Shown here in pieces: positions 52,051 through 61,238 of a stretch of 64,000 nucleotides of DNA (its first letter is position 1; each line of letters starts with the position of its first letter). The position numbers and the translations under genes were made by a program. The DNA is from Rhizobium sp. CF080 (GTDB taxonomy: Bacteria > Pseudomonadota > Alphaproteobacteria > Rhizobiales > Rhizobiaceae): assembly GCF_000282095.2 (NCBI RefSeq), contig NZ_AKKC02000010.1, positions 243,733 through 307,732 of the forward strand. The letters are read 5' to 3'. The notes beneath the pieces are model-generated. The model worked only from the letters and a program-made list of their open reading frames with translations, did no database searches and was not told the DNA's origin.

Positions 52051-54126
52051 ATGTTTCGCGTTATCTCCTGCATCTTTATCGAGCACGACCTTCGTTATAT
52101 CGCCTGCGCAGTCCTGATCTGCGCGGCAGGGTCCTTCCTGACCCTCCGGCTTTTTTCCCGGGCTCGGACGGGGAGCGGGGTCGAGAAGGTCATCTGGCTT
52201 TTCCTGGCGGGCTTCATGGGGGGATCGGCCACCTGGACGACCCATTTTCTGGCCATGCTCGGTTATCTCCCAGGCGGGCAGGCGGGATATGAACCGGCTC
52301 AAACGCTTTTGTCTTTCATGATCGCGGTCGCGACCGCCACGATCGGGCTCAGCGTTGCGAGTTACGGCGGCCGGTCCGCGCTTGCGGAAGCCGGCGGCAT
52401 GGTCATGGGGCTCGGTATCGCCGCGATGCATTACACCGGCATGGCGGCCTACGAGGTGCAGGGCGTCATCGAGTGGAACCGCTCCTACGTAATCGTCTCG
52501 CTGATCTTCGCGGCTCTGTTCGGTGCGCTCGTGACCAATCGCGCCATACGCCCGGTGACGCGCTTCTGCAAATACGGCTCCGTGCTGGCGATGATCGTGG
52601 CGATCGCCTCGACCCATTTTACCGGCATGGGCGCGATAGAGGTCATCCTCGACCCCCGCGCCGCGCTGCTGAACGAGGTCGTTCCGCCGGTCGTGCTCGG
52701 CTTCGGCGTGCTGTCGCTGATGCTGATCTTGCTGGCTCTGACGGCGGCCACCTACCTGATCGATGCCCGCACGACCCAGGCCGCCGTCGAGCAGTACCGC
52801 CACCTTTCCCTGCACGACGCTTTGACCGGCCTTGCCAATCGTGCCGCCTTCAACGAGCAGCTCGCCGATATCGCCGCGCGTCCGGTGGACCTGACTGCCC
52901 GCTTTGCGGTGCTTTCCTTCGATCTCAATCGCTTCAAGGAGGTCAACGACGTCCACGGTCATGCGGCGGGCGACGAGGTGCTGCGGGCGATCGGCGGCAG
53001 GCTTGCCGAGGCGGCCGGGGAGGGCGAGTTCATCGCCCGGGTCGGCGGCGACGAGTTCGTTGCGCTGAAACATATGTACTACAAGCGCTCCGATGCGATG
53101 GTGCTTGCCAACAGGCTGCTTGCCGAAATCTGCAAGCCGATCGAATGGAACGGTAATACGCTGACGGTCGGCTCGAGTGTCGGTATTGCGCTCTATCCGG
53201 GGGAAGCAAAGACGGTCGACGATCTCGTGGCGCAGGCGGATGTCGCCATGTACCGCGCCAAGCAATCCGGCGACAACGCGATCTGCTTCTACGACTCCTC
53301 GATGGACCAGGCGGCCCGCGAACGCAATGCGCTTGCCATGGACATGCGGTCAGGCCTCGTATCGAGGCAGTTCGAGCTCTATTACCAACTGCAGAACGAT
53401 ACGTTCTCCGGCGAGGTCGTCGGTTTCGAGGTTCTGTTGCGCTGGAACCACCCGATACGCGGCCTCGTCTCGCCGAACGATTTCATTCCGATCGCGGAGC
53501 GTACCGGCTTCATCATCGAGCTCGGGGAATGGGTGCTCCGGAGCGCCTGCGCGGAGGCTGCGACCTGGAAAAATCCGTTCTGCATTGCCGTCAACGTCGC
53601 CTCGCAGCAGCTGGCCGATCCGAAATTCCCGACCAAGGTTCGCGATATCCTCAAGCAGACGGGGCTCAGCGCCGGCCGGCTTGAGCTTGAAATCACCGAA
53701 TCCGGCATCATCGCCGACCATCAGCGGGCGCTTCAGACCGTTCGCCACCTGAAGAGCCTCGGCGTCAAGATCGCCATGGACGACTATGGCACCGGCTATT
53801 CGTCGCTTTCGACGCTGATGTCCTTCCCGTTCGACAAGATCAAGATCGACCGAACCTTCGTCGACGGGCTTTCCAGCAATGAACAGTCGGCGGCGATCGT
53901 GCGCTCGACGCTGATCCTGGCCTCGAGCCTCCACATCCCGGTCCTTGCCGAAGGGGTGGAGACCGACGCGCATATCGCCTTCCTGCGCAAGGAAGGCTGC
54001 ATGCAGGTCCAGGGCTACCTTTTCGGCAAGCCCGGTCCGCGGGCGGGGATCGAGCATATCGTCAATGGTCAAGCTGGGGGTGAGGCGGGGGACCAAATCA
54101 CCCCGATGGTTGCCAAGGTCGCCTGA
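52051..54126 (+). CDS. MHYT-GGDEF-EAL membrane protein
   Basis: The 691-residue protein has a seven-helix MHYT sensor (residues 1-235), then GGDEF (intact at 332-336) and an EAL-type domain in which the signature reads EVL (460-462) but DDYGTGYSSL, KIDRTFV and EGVETD are present. MHYT domains are proposed to bind a metal and sense O2, CO or NO. Of the three MHYT motifs only the second (MHYTGM, 126-131) is complete; the first and third have Thr for Met (TTHFLAM, STHFTGM). Activity in either direction is possible. Confidence 0.92.
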   Translation: MFRVISCIFIEHDLRYIACAVLICAAGSFLTLRLFSRARTGSGVEKVIWLFLAGFMGGSATWTTHFLAMLGYLPGGQAGYEPAQTLLSFMIAVATATIGLSVASYGGRSALAEAGGMVMGLGIAAMHYTGMAAYEVQGVIEWNRSYVIVSLIFAALFGALVTNRAIRPVTRFCKYGSVLAMIVAIASTHFTGMGAIEVILDPRAALLNEVVPPVVLGFGVLSLMLILLALTAATYLIDARTTQAAVEQYRHLSLHDALTGLANRAAFNEQLADIAARPVDLTARFAVLSFDLNRFKEVNDVHGHAAGDEVLRAIGGRLAEAAGEGEFIARVGGDEFVALKHMYYKRSDAMVLANRLLAEICKPIEWNGNTLTVGSSVGIALYPGEAKTVDDLVAQADVAMYRAKQSGDNAICFYDSSMDQAARERNALAMDMRSGLVSRQFELYYQLQNDTFSGEVVGFEVLLRWNHPIRGLVSPNDFIPIAERTGFIIELGEWVLRSACAEAATWKNPFCIAVNVASQQLADPKFPTKVRDILKQTGLSAGRLELEITESGIIADHQRALQTVRHLKSLGVKIAMDDYGTGYSSLSTLMSFPFDKIKIDRTFVDGLSSNEQSAAIVRSTLILASSLHIPVLAEGVETDAHIAFLRKEGCMQVQGYLFGKPGPRAGIEHIVNGQAGGEAGDQITPMVAKVA

Positions 54127-54135
54127 CCTCGCGCG

Positions 54136-54393
54136 TCAGCGCCGGGGTTCGCCCCCCGGCGCATAGACCGTCTTCTGCTCGAAACGGAACTTGTGACCGC
54201 ACTGGCCGCAGCGGATCATGTATTTTCGGGGATCGGTCGAGGCAAATTCGGTCAGGAAGCCTCTCGGCAGGTCATCGATGCGGAAATCACGGTTGCCCTG
54301 CCGCCTGTCATCGGTCTCGGAAACCTCGGCGAAACCGACATTGCCGCATTGGGAACATTCGAGTTTTCGGGAATAGCGGTCGCGTGCGGCCAT
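54136..54393 (-). CDS. Zinc-ribbon protein (85 aa)
   Basis: The protein has two CxxC knuckles, LECSQCGN and IRCGQCGHKF, spaced to bind one zinc, with a charged linker. GAAGGAG lies 6 nt before the ATG at 54393. Such proteins are common in alphaproteobacteria and uncharacterised. It is convergent with the MHYT gene (9-nt gap). Confidence 0.75.
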   Translation of the reverse strand: MAARDRYSRKLECSQCGNVGFAEVSETDDRRQGNRDFRIDDLPRGFLTEFASTDPRKYMIRCGQCGHKFRFEQKTVYAPGGEPRR

Positions 54394-54443
54394 GCGAGTC
54401 TCCTTCTTCGCAGCGCCTTCTAGCCGAAGCCTTGGCACAAAGC

Positions 54444-54473
54444 AAAACGCCGGAACCACGGTTCCGGCGTTTT
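54444..54473 (-). terminator. Bidirectional hairpin after the Kazal-domain gene
   Basis: AACGCCGGAAC pairs with GTTCCGGCGTT around CACG. On the minus strand TTTT follows and on the plus strand GTTTTTC. It lies 36 bp after the stop of the gene at 54509. Confidence 0.85.
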
Positions 54474-54508
54474 TCGTCGACGATCGATCGTGACCTCAAG
54501 CCGGCCCT

Positions 54509-54997
54509 TTAGCGGCGGCACTCGCCGGAGGCGACGACGCTGAAGCCCGCGTTTGCCGCCTCGCAGGCGTTCGGGAAGGTCTGGGTGCGTCCGCCCTGCT
54601 GGCCGCAGACGGGACGGTATTCGCGCGTGCAGAAGCCGGGTTGCTCGGGCCTTCCGGGACGACCCGGCTGGTCCGGGCGACCAGGGCGGCCAGGCTGGTT
54701 CCAGTCCGGGCGATCGGGCCGGTCCGGACGATCGGGTCTGCCGGGTTGGTTCCAGTCGGGTCGGTCGGGTCGCTGTGGGCGATCCCAGTCTGGGCGGTCG
54801 GGCCGGCCGGGGCGATCCGGGGTTCCGGGGCGGTCCCAATCGGGGCGATCAGGCCGCTGGGGACGGTTCCAGTCCGGCCGCGGCCGTTCCGGCGGATAAT
54901 AGCCGCCAGGCCGGCTGCCGCCATCGACGCAGGCCGACAGCAGCGGAATGAGAAGAAAAATGGCGAGTCTCTTCGACAGGCCGATCAAGGAAGACAT
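54509..54997 (-). CDS. Lipoprotein with Arg/Pro/Asp repeats and a C-terminal Kazal-like domain
   Basis: The 162-residue protein has a lipobox (LLSAC, lipidated Cys near 23), then about 85 residues of RPDRPDWN and GRPGRP repeats, and a C-terminal domain from about 121: FCTREYRPVCG then GRTQTFPNACEAANAG and GEC. The CxxxxxxPVCG...NACEA...GEC pattern is that of Kazal-type protease inhibitors, with four of the usual six cysteines. The charged Pro-rich stalk would hold the domain away from the membrane. A role against extracellular proteases is inference. Confidence 0.85.
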   Translation of the reverse strand: MSSLIGLSKRLAIFLLIPLLSACVDGGSRPGGYYPPERPRPDWNRPQRPDRPDWDRPGTPDRPGRPDRPDWDRPQRPDRPDWNQPGRPDRPDRPDRPDWNQPGRPGRPDQPGRPGRPEQPGFCTREYRPVCGQQGGRTQTFPNACEAANAGFSVVASGECRR

Positions 54998-55060
54998 TGC
55001 GACTCATCCTCTGTTTGAGTTCGAGGGGGAGTCTATCCAAATACTTGTGACGGAAGAAGG

Positions 55061-55993
55061 TCAGTCGAACAGGCTGGAGACGGAGGATTCCATCGCCGTA
55101 CGGTTGATCGCCTCGCCGAGCAGGTTGGCGGTGGTGATGACCCGGATGTTGTGGGCCGACTGGACCGCGGTGGTCGGCTGGATCGAGTCGGTGATCACCA
55201 GTTCCTTGAGCTTGGAAGCCGCGATGCGGGCAACCGCGCCGCCGGAGAGCACGCCATGGGTGATGTAGGCGGTGACGCTGGTGGCGCCGTTCTTCAGAAG
55301 CGCTTCGGCCGCGTTGCAGAGCGTGCCGCCGGAATCGACGATGTCGTCGATCAGCAGGCAGTCCTTGCCGTCGACTTCGCCGATGACATTCATCACCTCG
55401 GATTCGCCGGCCCGTTCGCGGCGCTTGTCGACGATCGCCAGTTGACAGTCGATGCGCTTGGCGAGCGCGCGGGCACGAACCACGCCGCCGACGTCGGGCG
55501 AGACGACCATGACGTTGTTGAGGTCGTAGTGTTCCTTTACGTCGCGGGCGAGCACCGGCACCGCGAAGAGATTGTCGGTCGGGATATCGAAAAAGCCCTG
55601 GATCTGGCCTGCATGCAGGTCGAGCGTCAGGACGCGGTCGGCGCCGGCCTCGGTGATCAGGTTGGCGACGAGCTTTGCCGAGATCGGGGTGCGCGGGCCG
55701 GCCTTGCGGTCCTGGCGGGCGTAACCGAAATAGGGGAGGACAGCGGTGATGCGCTTGGCCGAAGATCGACGGAAGGCATCGATCATGATCAGCAGTTCCA
55801 TCAGGTGGTCGTTGGTCGGGAATGACGTGGACTGGATGATGAAGACATCCTCGCCGCGCACGTTTTCCTGAATTTCAACGAAGATTTCCTGGTCTGCAAA
55901 TCGCCTGACACTGGCTTTTCCGACTGGAACATTAAGATAGCTGCAGATCGCGTCGGCAAGATGCCGGTTCGAATTGCCTGCGAAAACCTTCAT
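55061..55993 (-). CDS. prs: Ribose-phosphate pyrophosphokinase
   Basis: Prs makes PRPP for nucleotide, histidine and tryptophan synthesis. The 310-residue protein has the PRPP-binding loop DCLLIDDIVDSGGTLCNAAE near residues 209-228, the flexible loop FGYARQDRK near 97-105, and LTLDLHAGQIQGFFD. The length is normal for the bacterial enzyme. Confidence 0.97.
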   Translation of the reverse strand: MKVFAGNSNRHLADAICSYLNVPVGKASVRRFADQEIFVEIQENVRGEDVFIIQSTSFPTNDHLMELLIMIDAFRRSSAKRITAVLPYFGYARQDRKAGPRTPISAKLVANLITEAGADRVLTLDLHAGQIQGFFDIPTDNLFAVPVLARDVKEHYDLNNVMVVSPDVGGVVRARALAKRIDCQLAIVDKRRERAGESEVMNVIGEVDGKDCLLIDDIVDSGGTLCNAAEALLKNGATSVTAYITHGVLSGGAVARIAASKLKELVITDSIQPTTAVQSAHNIRVITTANLLGEAINRTAMESSVSSLFD

Positions 55994-56156
55994 TGCGGTC
56001 CGCCTGTTTTGAAGCTGGATGCGGGCCTTTTACCGCCGCCGCCTTCGAATGCAAGTGCGTTTCGCACCCGCTCACTCATTTTTATGAAGAAACTGTGACG
56101 CGTGGCTTTTAAGGTTCAGTGCCGGATCGGCCGGCCAGATGGCTCAGCCCGATCAA

Positions 56157-56915
56157 TCAGCCCTGGGATTGGCGCCAGGCCACATAGTCCTGGATGGTTT
56201 TGGCGGCGATGGTTTCCATCGTCGAGGCTGGAACCGAAGCCCAGGGGTCCTGGCCGCTCCCGGGCACGCTTTCCTGGCCCTGCATGCGGTGCAGCCGGGC
56301 GCCGGAAGCATCAAGGATATCCCAGACATAGACGATGGTGACCTTGCCGCTGTCGGAGAAGGCGGAGAAATAGCCCTTGAGAATGTGCTCGGTGCTGTTG
56401 TCTGCCGACGGCCGGATCGTCAGCCCGTTGGCGCGGGCCTGGGCGCCGAGCTGGCGGGACAACGGCGTCACCGCCTGGACCGGGGCGCCGATGATCGGCA
56501 GGAAGCGGACCGTCGGACCGGATGCGGGCGGCAGCGAGGCGCTCTGCTGCTGTCGGGATTGTTGTTGCTGGGGCGGAGCGGCCGGTGTCTCGGGCTGCTG
56601 CATGGTCTGCTGCTGGCCCTGCCATTGCGGCGGCGGGCCGGAGGAGGCGGGCGAGACGGTGTTGCCGGATTCCAGCGCCCTGGCCTGGGCTTCGAGCGTG
56701 TTCTGGGGACCGGATTGATAGCCGCCGCTGCTGTTGTAGGTTTCCGGCTGCGCCGAGCGGGCCATGCGGTCGGTTTCGGCCTGGGTCACGGGCGAGGAGG
56801 TTCTGGCACCTCCGCCACCGACGTTTGCCTGTGGCGTCAATGCTTCCGTCGTATTGCAGGAGGCAAGCGCAACCGCCAGCAGGGCAGCGGAAAGCAGTGT
56901 TCCGAAAGGCCGCAT
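56157..56915 (-). CDS. Lipoprotein of unknown function with Gln/Pro-rich linker
   Basis: The 252-residue protein has a lipobox (LASC, Cys near 20), a Gln/Pro/Ser-rich middle (about 80-130) and a folded C-terminal domain (RFLPIIGAPVQAVTPLSRQL and on to DYVAWRQSQ). The domain resembles lipoproteins that bind or transport something in the periplasm, but I recognise no named family. GGAG lies 7 nt before the ATG at 56915. Confidence 0.7.
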   Translation of the reverse strand: MRPFGTLLSAALLAVALASCNTTEALTPQANVGGGGARTSSPVTQAETDRMARSAQPETYNSSGGYQSGPQNTLEAQARALESGNTVSPASSGPPPQWQGQQQTMQQPETPAAPPQQQQSRQQQSASLPPASGPTVRFLPIIGAPVQAVTPLSRQLGAQARANGLTIRPSADNSTEHILKGYFSAFSDSGKVTIVYVWDILDASGARLHRMQGQESVPGSGQDPWASVPASTMETIAAKTIQDYVAWRQSQG

Positions 56916-56995
56916 ACCCGTCTCCTGCCACAGATTCCTCAGGCAGAAGCTTAGAGTTCGCTCCCAAACTGTCAATCGGCTGATTTTTCGAGCTT

Positions 56996-58147
56996 TCAGC
57001 GCTGAATCAGCTCCAAAGCATGGCGGGAAAGTGGCTGCGGGTCGCCTTCGGTCGTCAGGTAGGTGTGGCCGAGGGTCATGGCGGCGCCGCTGTCGGAATC
57101 CATGATGATCATGTGCACGAACAGCGTCATGTCAGGCAGAATTTCCTGCGGATTGCCGAAATGGAACATCTGGTGCTCCATCCAGGAGGGCGAGAACCTT
57201 GCGCCGAGCGAATAACCGCAGGCATTGAGGCGGTGGCGCGACAGGCCGCGCTCGTCGAGGATGCGCGCATGGGTGTCGAAGACGTCGCCGAAGGTCTGGC
57301 CGGGACGGAGAACCTCCTCGATCGCCTGGATGGTTTCGAGGCACGCCTTGTAGAGCTCGCGGTGGCGGGGCGACGGCTCGCCGATCATGACCGTGCGCAT
57401 CATCGCGGCATGGTAATGCGCCGCCGTACCCGCCCATTCGAGCGTCAGCTGGTCGGTCGCGTCGAGCTTGCGACGGCCGGCCTTGTAGCGGCAGAGCAGC
57501 GCGTCGGCGCCGGAGCCGATGATGAATTCGTTGGCGGGATAGTCGCCGCCGCCGAGGAAGACGGCGCCCTGCATGGCGGCGAGGATTTCCGCCTCGTCGC
57601 CGCCGGCCTTGATCAGCGGCAGGGCCGCATCGAGCGCATCGTCGGCAAGTTCGGCGGCGCGCCTGGCGAAGGCGATTTCCGCCGGGCTTTTGACGAGGCG
57701 CAGCGTGCTGACCAGATAGGAGGCGTCGCTGATCTGGCCGAAGGTGGCGAGCTGGTTGTCGATGAGGCGGGCGAGGCGGCCGGTCATGCCGTGGGTATCG
57801 TATTCGACGCCGATTTTCGCGCCGAGCAGGTCCATGTCGCTCAACAGGTTCTTGAGGTCGAGGGTCGGATCGGCATTCACCCGGTCGACCCAGACGACGA
57901 TGTTCTCGACGATCGAGGTGTGGCGGGCCTGGCGCAGGTCGGCCGAGCGGGTGAGCAGTGTCATCGTGCCGTCGGCCTTGACGATCAGCGTCTGGAAAAA
58001 GCAGTAGCCGAACGTGTCGTAGCCGGTCAGCCAGTACATGCTTTCCTGCGCGAAGATCAAAAGCGCATCCAGCTTGTCGGCGCGCATCTTCTCCGTCAGC
58101 CGCGTCAGCCGGTCGGCGTATTCGCTCCTCTCGAAATGCAGGGCCAT
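56996..58147 (-). CDS. M24-fold protein without metal ligands (creatinase-like)
   Basis: The 383-residue protein has the N-terminal creatinase domain and the C-terminal pita-bread domain of M24 peptidases. The five metal ligands of active aminopeptidase P are replaced: the first Asp by Glu (LTLEWAG), the second by Ala (HYHAAMMRT), the His region reads CGYSLGAR, and both Glu positions differ (FVHMII and AMTLGHT). Metal-independent relatives such as creatinase and ectoine hydrolase have comparable losses. It starts 1 nt after pgeF, suggesting an operon. Confidence 0.78.
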   Translation of the reverse strand: MALHFERSEYADRLTRLTEKMRADKLDALLIFAQESMYWLTGYDTFGYCFFQTLIVKADGTMTLLTRSADLRQARHTSIVENIVVWVDRVNADPTLDLKNLLSDMDLLGAKIGVEYDTHGMTGRLARLIDNQLATFGQISDASYLVSTLRLVKSPAEIAFARRAAELADDALDAALPLIKAGGDEAEILAAMQGAVFLGGGDYPANEFIIGSGADALLCRYKAGRRKLDATDQLTLEWAGTAAHYHAAMMRTVMIGEPSPRHRELYKACLETIQAIEEVLRPGQTFGDVFDTHARILDERGLSRHRLNACGYSLGARFSPSWMEHQMFHFGNPQEILPDMTLFVHMIIMDSDSGAAMTLGHTYLTTEGDPQPLSRHALELIQR

Positions 58148-58148
58148 A

Positions 58149-58943
58149 TCAATTCTCCCGAAGTGCGATTGCTGAAATCTGGCGGCCGTAATCCGGCTCT
58201 TTGGCATGGGTGGTGCGGCGATAGGAATAGAACCGTTCCGCATCCGGATAGGTATCGAGACCGAGGCTCGCGGCCCGAACGCCGGCCTCCCTCAGCCGCC
58301 GGATGGTCAGCGAGGGCAGGTCGAACATGGAATGCCCCGCATTCAATGACGGCGTGAAGAAGGTCTTGTAGGACGGATCGTAGTCCAGGAAACGGTCGAC
58401 GAATTCCGGGCCGACCTCGTAGCTCGCCGGGCCGATCGAGGGGCCGAGGACCGCGGTGATGTTTTGGCGCTCTGCACCGAGCGAAATCATCGCTTCGATG
58501 GTGTTTTCGAGCACGCCGGTCAGCGCACCCTTCCAGCCGGCATGGGCCGCGCCGATCACGCCGTTCTCGCCATCGGCAAACAGGATCGGACCGCAATCGG
58601 CCGCGAGCACGCCGAGCGCGACGCCCGGAACACTCGTCACCATGGCATCGACCTTGGGCCGTTCGCCGGCATAAGTCTCATCGACCACGAAGACGTCGGG
58701 TGAATGCACCTGGTGCACGGTCGCGAGCTTTTCGACGGCCAAGCCGAACCAGGCAGCGACCCGGATGCGGTTCTCGACCACTTTCTCGCGGTCGTCGTCC
58801 GAGCCGACGCCGACGTTCAGACCGGCATAGAGGCCTTCCGAAACCCCGCCCTTTCGGGTGAAGAAACCGTGGCGGATGCGGGCGCCGGCCCTGTCGTTCA
58901 ACAGGGGGCTCTCGATCGGCTCCGGCAAGGGTATGTCTTGCAT
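58149..58943 (-). CDS. pgeF: Peptidoglycan editing factor (laccase-domain protein)
   Basis: The 264-residue protein has the DUF152/laccase-domain signature: ARIRHGFFTRKGGVSEGLYA then LNVG, LATVHQVHSPDV, LAADCGPILFAD and GAAHAGWKGALTGVLENTI. The His and Cys zinc ligands are present. In E. coli PgeF removes L-serine wrongly built into peptidoglycan. It is in line with the MidA and lgt genes upstream. Confidence 0.93.
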   Translation of the reverse strand: MQDIPLPEPIESPLLNDRAGARIRHGFFTRKGGVSEGLYAGLNVGVGSDDDREKVVENRIRVAAWFGLAVEKLATVHQVHSPDVFVVDETYAGERPKVDAMVTSVPGVALGVLAADCGPILFADGENGVIGAAHAGWKGALTGVLENTIEAMISLGAERQNITAVLGPSIGPASYEVGPEFVDRFLDYDPSYKTFFTPSLNAGHSMFDLPSLTIRRLREAGVRAASLGLDTYPDAERFYSYRRTTHAKEPDYGRQISAIALREN

Positions 58944-59076
58944 CGGCGTTATCTATCCCGTTGATTTGAAGAGGTTTTGGGCGCTCTCTCAAGGCTTGCC
59001 CGCTGCTTCGATCTAGGGCGAGAGTGGCGCAAAAAAAGGGCGGATGTCAATCGGTTGATGAATTGACGGCCGCTGT

Positions 59077-60177
59077 TTACTCCACCGCCCGGAATGGCAT
59101 CAGGTTGAGCGACGGGCTCGACACCGCTATGACCTTGAAGAGTTCACCCATCTTGCCGGCGCCTTCGCCGGCCAGCCGATCGACAGCGGCGGCGATCAGG
59201 CGCTGCTCGATAGGCTCCTTGTCCTTGGCGAGCGCGGTGGCGCGTTCCGCAAGGCCGAGGCCGAGCAGGAAATCGCCCTGATGCAGGCCGCCGTTCAGGT
59301 GGACGCCCATGGAGACGGCAATGCGCGCCAGGTCCTCGAAATCGACATGGCTGGTGAGATCCGCCTCGCCGGGATGCGCGAGTGGCGGATCGTAGTCATG
59401 CTGGCGGACGGCCTGCAGCGTATCGCCGAAATTGGTGACCAGGTGGCCGTAGTCGATGACCAGGGCGGTGCCGCCAAAGGCCCTCAGCCGTTCGCACAGC
59501 GTCAGCATGACCGCCTGGCGGGCCGGCGACAGTTCGAAGATCGTGCCGTCGGGAATGCCGGCGACAGGCGAGGGCAGGAGTTGCGGATCGAGCGTCGCGA
59601 CGCCGGCGGCAAAGCCGAGTTCATCCTCAGCATTCAGCCCGACGAGGCGTTCGCGAAAACCGGTTGGCGTCTTGACGAACTGGCGGATCGGGATGGCGTC
59701 GAACAGTTCGTTGGCGGCGATCAGCGTGAAGCCGTCTGGCACTTCCTCGAAACTGTCGTGCCAGGAAATCTTGGTGGAGAAGGCTTCGAGCGTGATGCGC
59801 TGGACGCCGCGCAGGCGCTCGCTCGTCTCGACCAGATGAACATGCAGGTCCTCAAAGAGCGACGGTGCGATGCGTTTCATCACCCGCAGCATGTCGGCCA
59901 TCATCGTGCCGCGGCCGGGGCCGATTTCCACCAGGCGGACGCCGGTGGGCGTGCCGTGCTGCTGCCAGGCATGCACCATGAAGACGCCGATCATCTCGCC
60001 GAACAGCTGGCTGATCTCCGGCGCGGTGATGAAATCGCCGTGGCGGCCGAAAGGCTCGCGGGTGCGATAATAGCCGTGCTCGGGATCTGCGAGGCATAGC
60101 GCGAAATAGTCGGTCACGCTGATCGGGCCGTTGGTGCGGATCAGGGTCTTGATCTTTTCGGTTAAGGGGGTGCTCAA
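59077..60177 (-). CDS. MidA/NDUFAF7-like SAM methyltransferase
   Basis: The 366-residue protein has the COG1565 features ISVTDYFALCLADPEHGYYR, VRLVEIGPGRGTMMADML as the SAM site, and TLIAANELFDAIPIRQFVKT. In mitochondria and some bacteria the family methylates an arginine in complex I. The start is TTG, supported by GGGGAGG 8 nt upstream. It follows lgt by 15 nt, so they are co-transcribed. Confidence 0.9.
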   Translation of the reverse strand: MSTPLTEKIKTLIRTNGPISVTDYFALCLADPEHGYYRTREPFGRHGDFITAPEISQLFGEMIGVFMVHAWQQHGTPTGVRLVEIGPGRGTMMADMLRVMKRIAPSLFEDLHVHLVETSERLRGVQRITLEAFSTKISWHDSFEEVPDGFTLIAANELFDAIPIRQFVKTPTGFRERLVGLNAEDELGFAAGVATLDPQLLPSPVAGIPDGTIFELSPARQAVMLTLCERLRAFGGTALVIDYGHLVTNFGDTLQAVRQHDYDPPLAHPGEADLTSHVDFEDLARIAVSMGVHLNGGLHQGDFLLGLGLAERATALAKDKEPIEQRLIAAAVDRLAGEGAGKMGELFKVIAVSSPSLNLMPFRAVE

Positions 60178-60192
60178 CGGGCGTGCCTCCCC

Positions 60193-61047
60193 TCAAGCCT
60201 TCGCCGCGGACGTTACCGCCGCGCGGGCACGGAAAATGGCCCACAGGCCGGCAGCGATCATCGGCAGCGACAGGATCATGCCCATGGTCAGCCAGTTGGT
60301 GCCGAGCAGATAACCGAGCTGCGCATCCGGTTCGCGAAAAAATTCCACGAAGATGCGGCAGAGCGCGTAACCGATGACGAAGGTGCCGGCGATGGTGCCC
60401 GGAACCCTCAGCGCCTTGAACCGGAAGATCAGCAGGGCAAGGACCAGAAGAAGCACGATGCCTTCGAGGCCTGCCTCGTAGAGCTGGCTCGGATGGCGCG
60501 AGAACGGCCCGCCGGTCGGGAAGACGACCGCCCAGGGCGCGTTGCTGAGGCGCCCCCAGAGTTCGCCGTTGATGAAATTGGCGATGCGGCCGAAGAACAG
60601 GCCGAAGGGCACGACCGCGGCGACCGTATCGAACATGCTCCAGACGGGAATGGCGTTGCGGCGGGCGAAGATGATCATCGCCAGCGTCGCGCCGATGAAA
60701 CCGCCATGGAAGGACATGCCGCCGTTCCAGATCTCGACCGCGCGGATGGGGTTCTGCAGCACGGACGCCAGATCGTAGAACAGGATATAGCCGATGCGGC
60801 CGCCGAGCACGATGCCGGCTGCGACCCAGACGAGGAAATCGTCGAGCTGGGCGGCTGTTATCGGCGACTGGCCGTCTCTCCACAGCGAAGCGTTCGCCGC
60901 GAGCCGGCGCGCGTAAAACCAGCCGAGCATGATGCCGGCGACATAGGCGAGCCCGTACCAATGGATGGCGAGCGGGCCGATGGAAAAGGCCACCGGATCG
61001 ATGTTCGGGAACGGCATCAGAGCGAAAAGATGAAGCGCTTCGTACAA
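60193..61047 (-). CDS. lgt: Prolipoprotein diacylglyceryl transferase
   Basis: Lgt adds the first lipid to lipoprotein cysteines at the inner membrane. The 284-residue protein has about seven helices, the HGGFIG motif in MSFHGGFIGATLAM and the Lgt signature GRIANFINGELWGR. A TTG start at 61047 aligns with relatives; an ATG at 61017 would shorten it by ten residues. It is the first gene of the lgt-MidA(-pgeF) group. Confidence 0.95.
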   Translation of the reverse strand: MYEALHLFALMPFPNIDPVAFSIGPLAIHWYGLAYVAGIMLGWFYARRLAANASLWRDGQSPITAAQLDDFLVWVAAGIVLGGRIGYILFYDLASVLQNPIRAVEIWNGGMSFHGGFIGATLAMIIFARRNAIPVWSMFDTVAAVVPFGLFFGRIANFINGELWGRLSNAPWAVVFPTGGPFSRHPSQLYEAGLEGIVLLLVLALLIFRFKALRVPGTIAGTFVIGYALCRIFVEFFREPDAQLGYLLGTNWLTMGMILSLPMIAAGLWAIFRARAAVTSAAKA

Positions 61048-61238
61048 GTTACAGGGTTCCCACCTAACGGCATTGGGCGGAACATGGCGTTGCGGCCATC
61101 GGCGGTCAAGGTGAATCTAAGCGAGTGCTGATGCGAACGGTGGATGATGCTTGCAAGCGGACCGTCCAGGCCCTACTTGATCCCTATGGATATTCGCCGG
61201 CCCGGATCGCCGGCCAGACGATATGGGAGTTCAGAACC

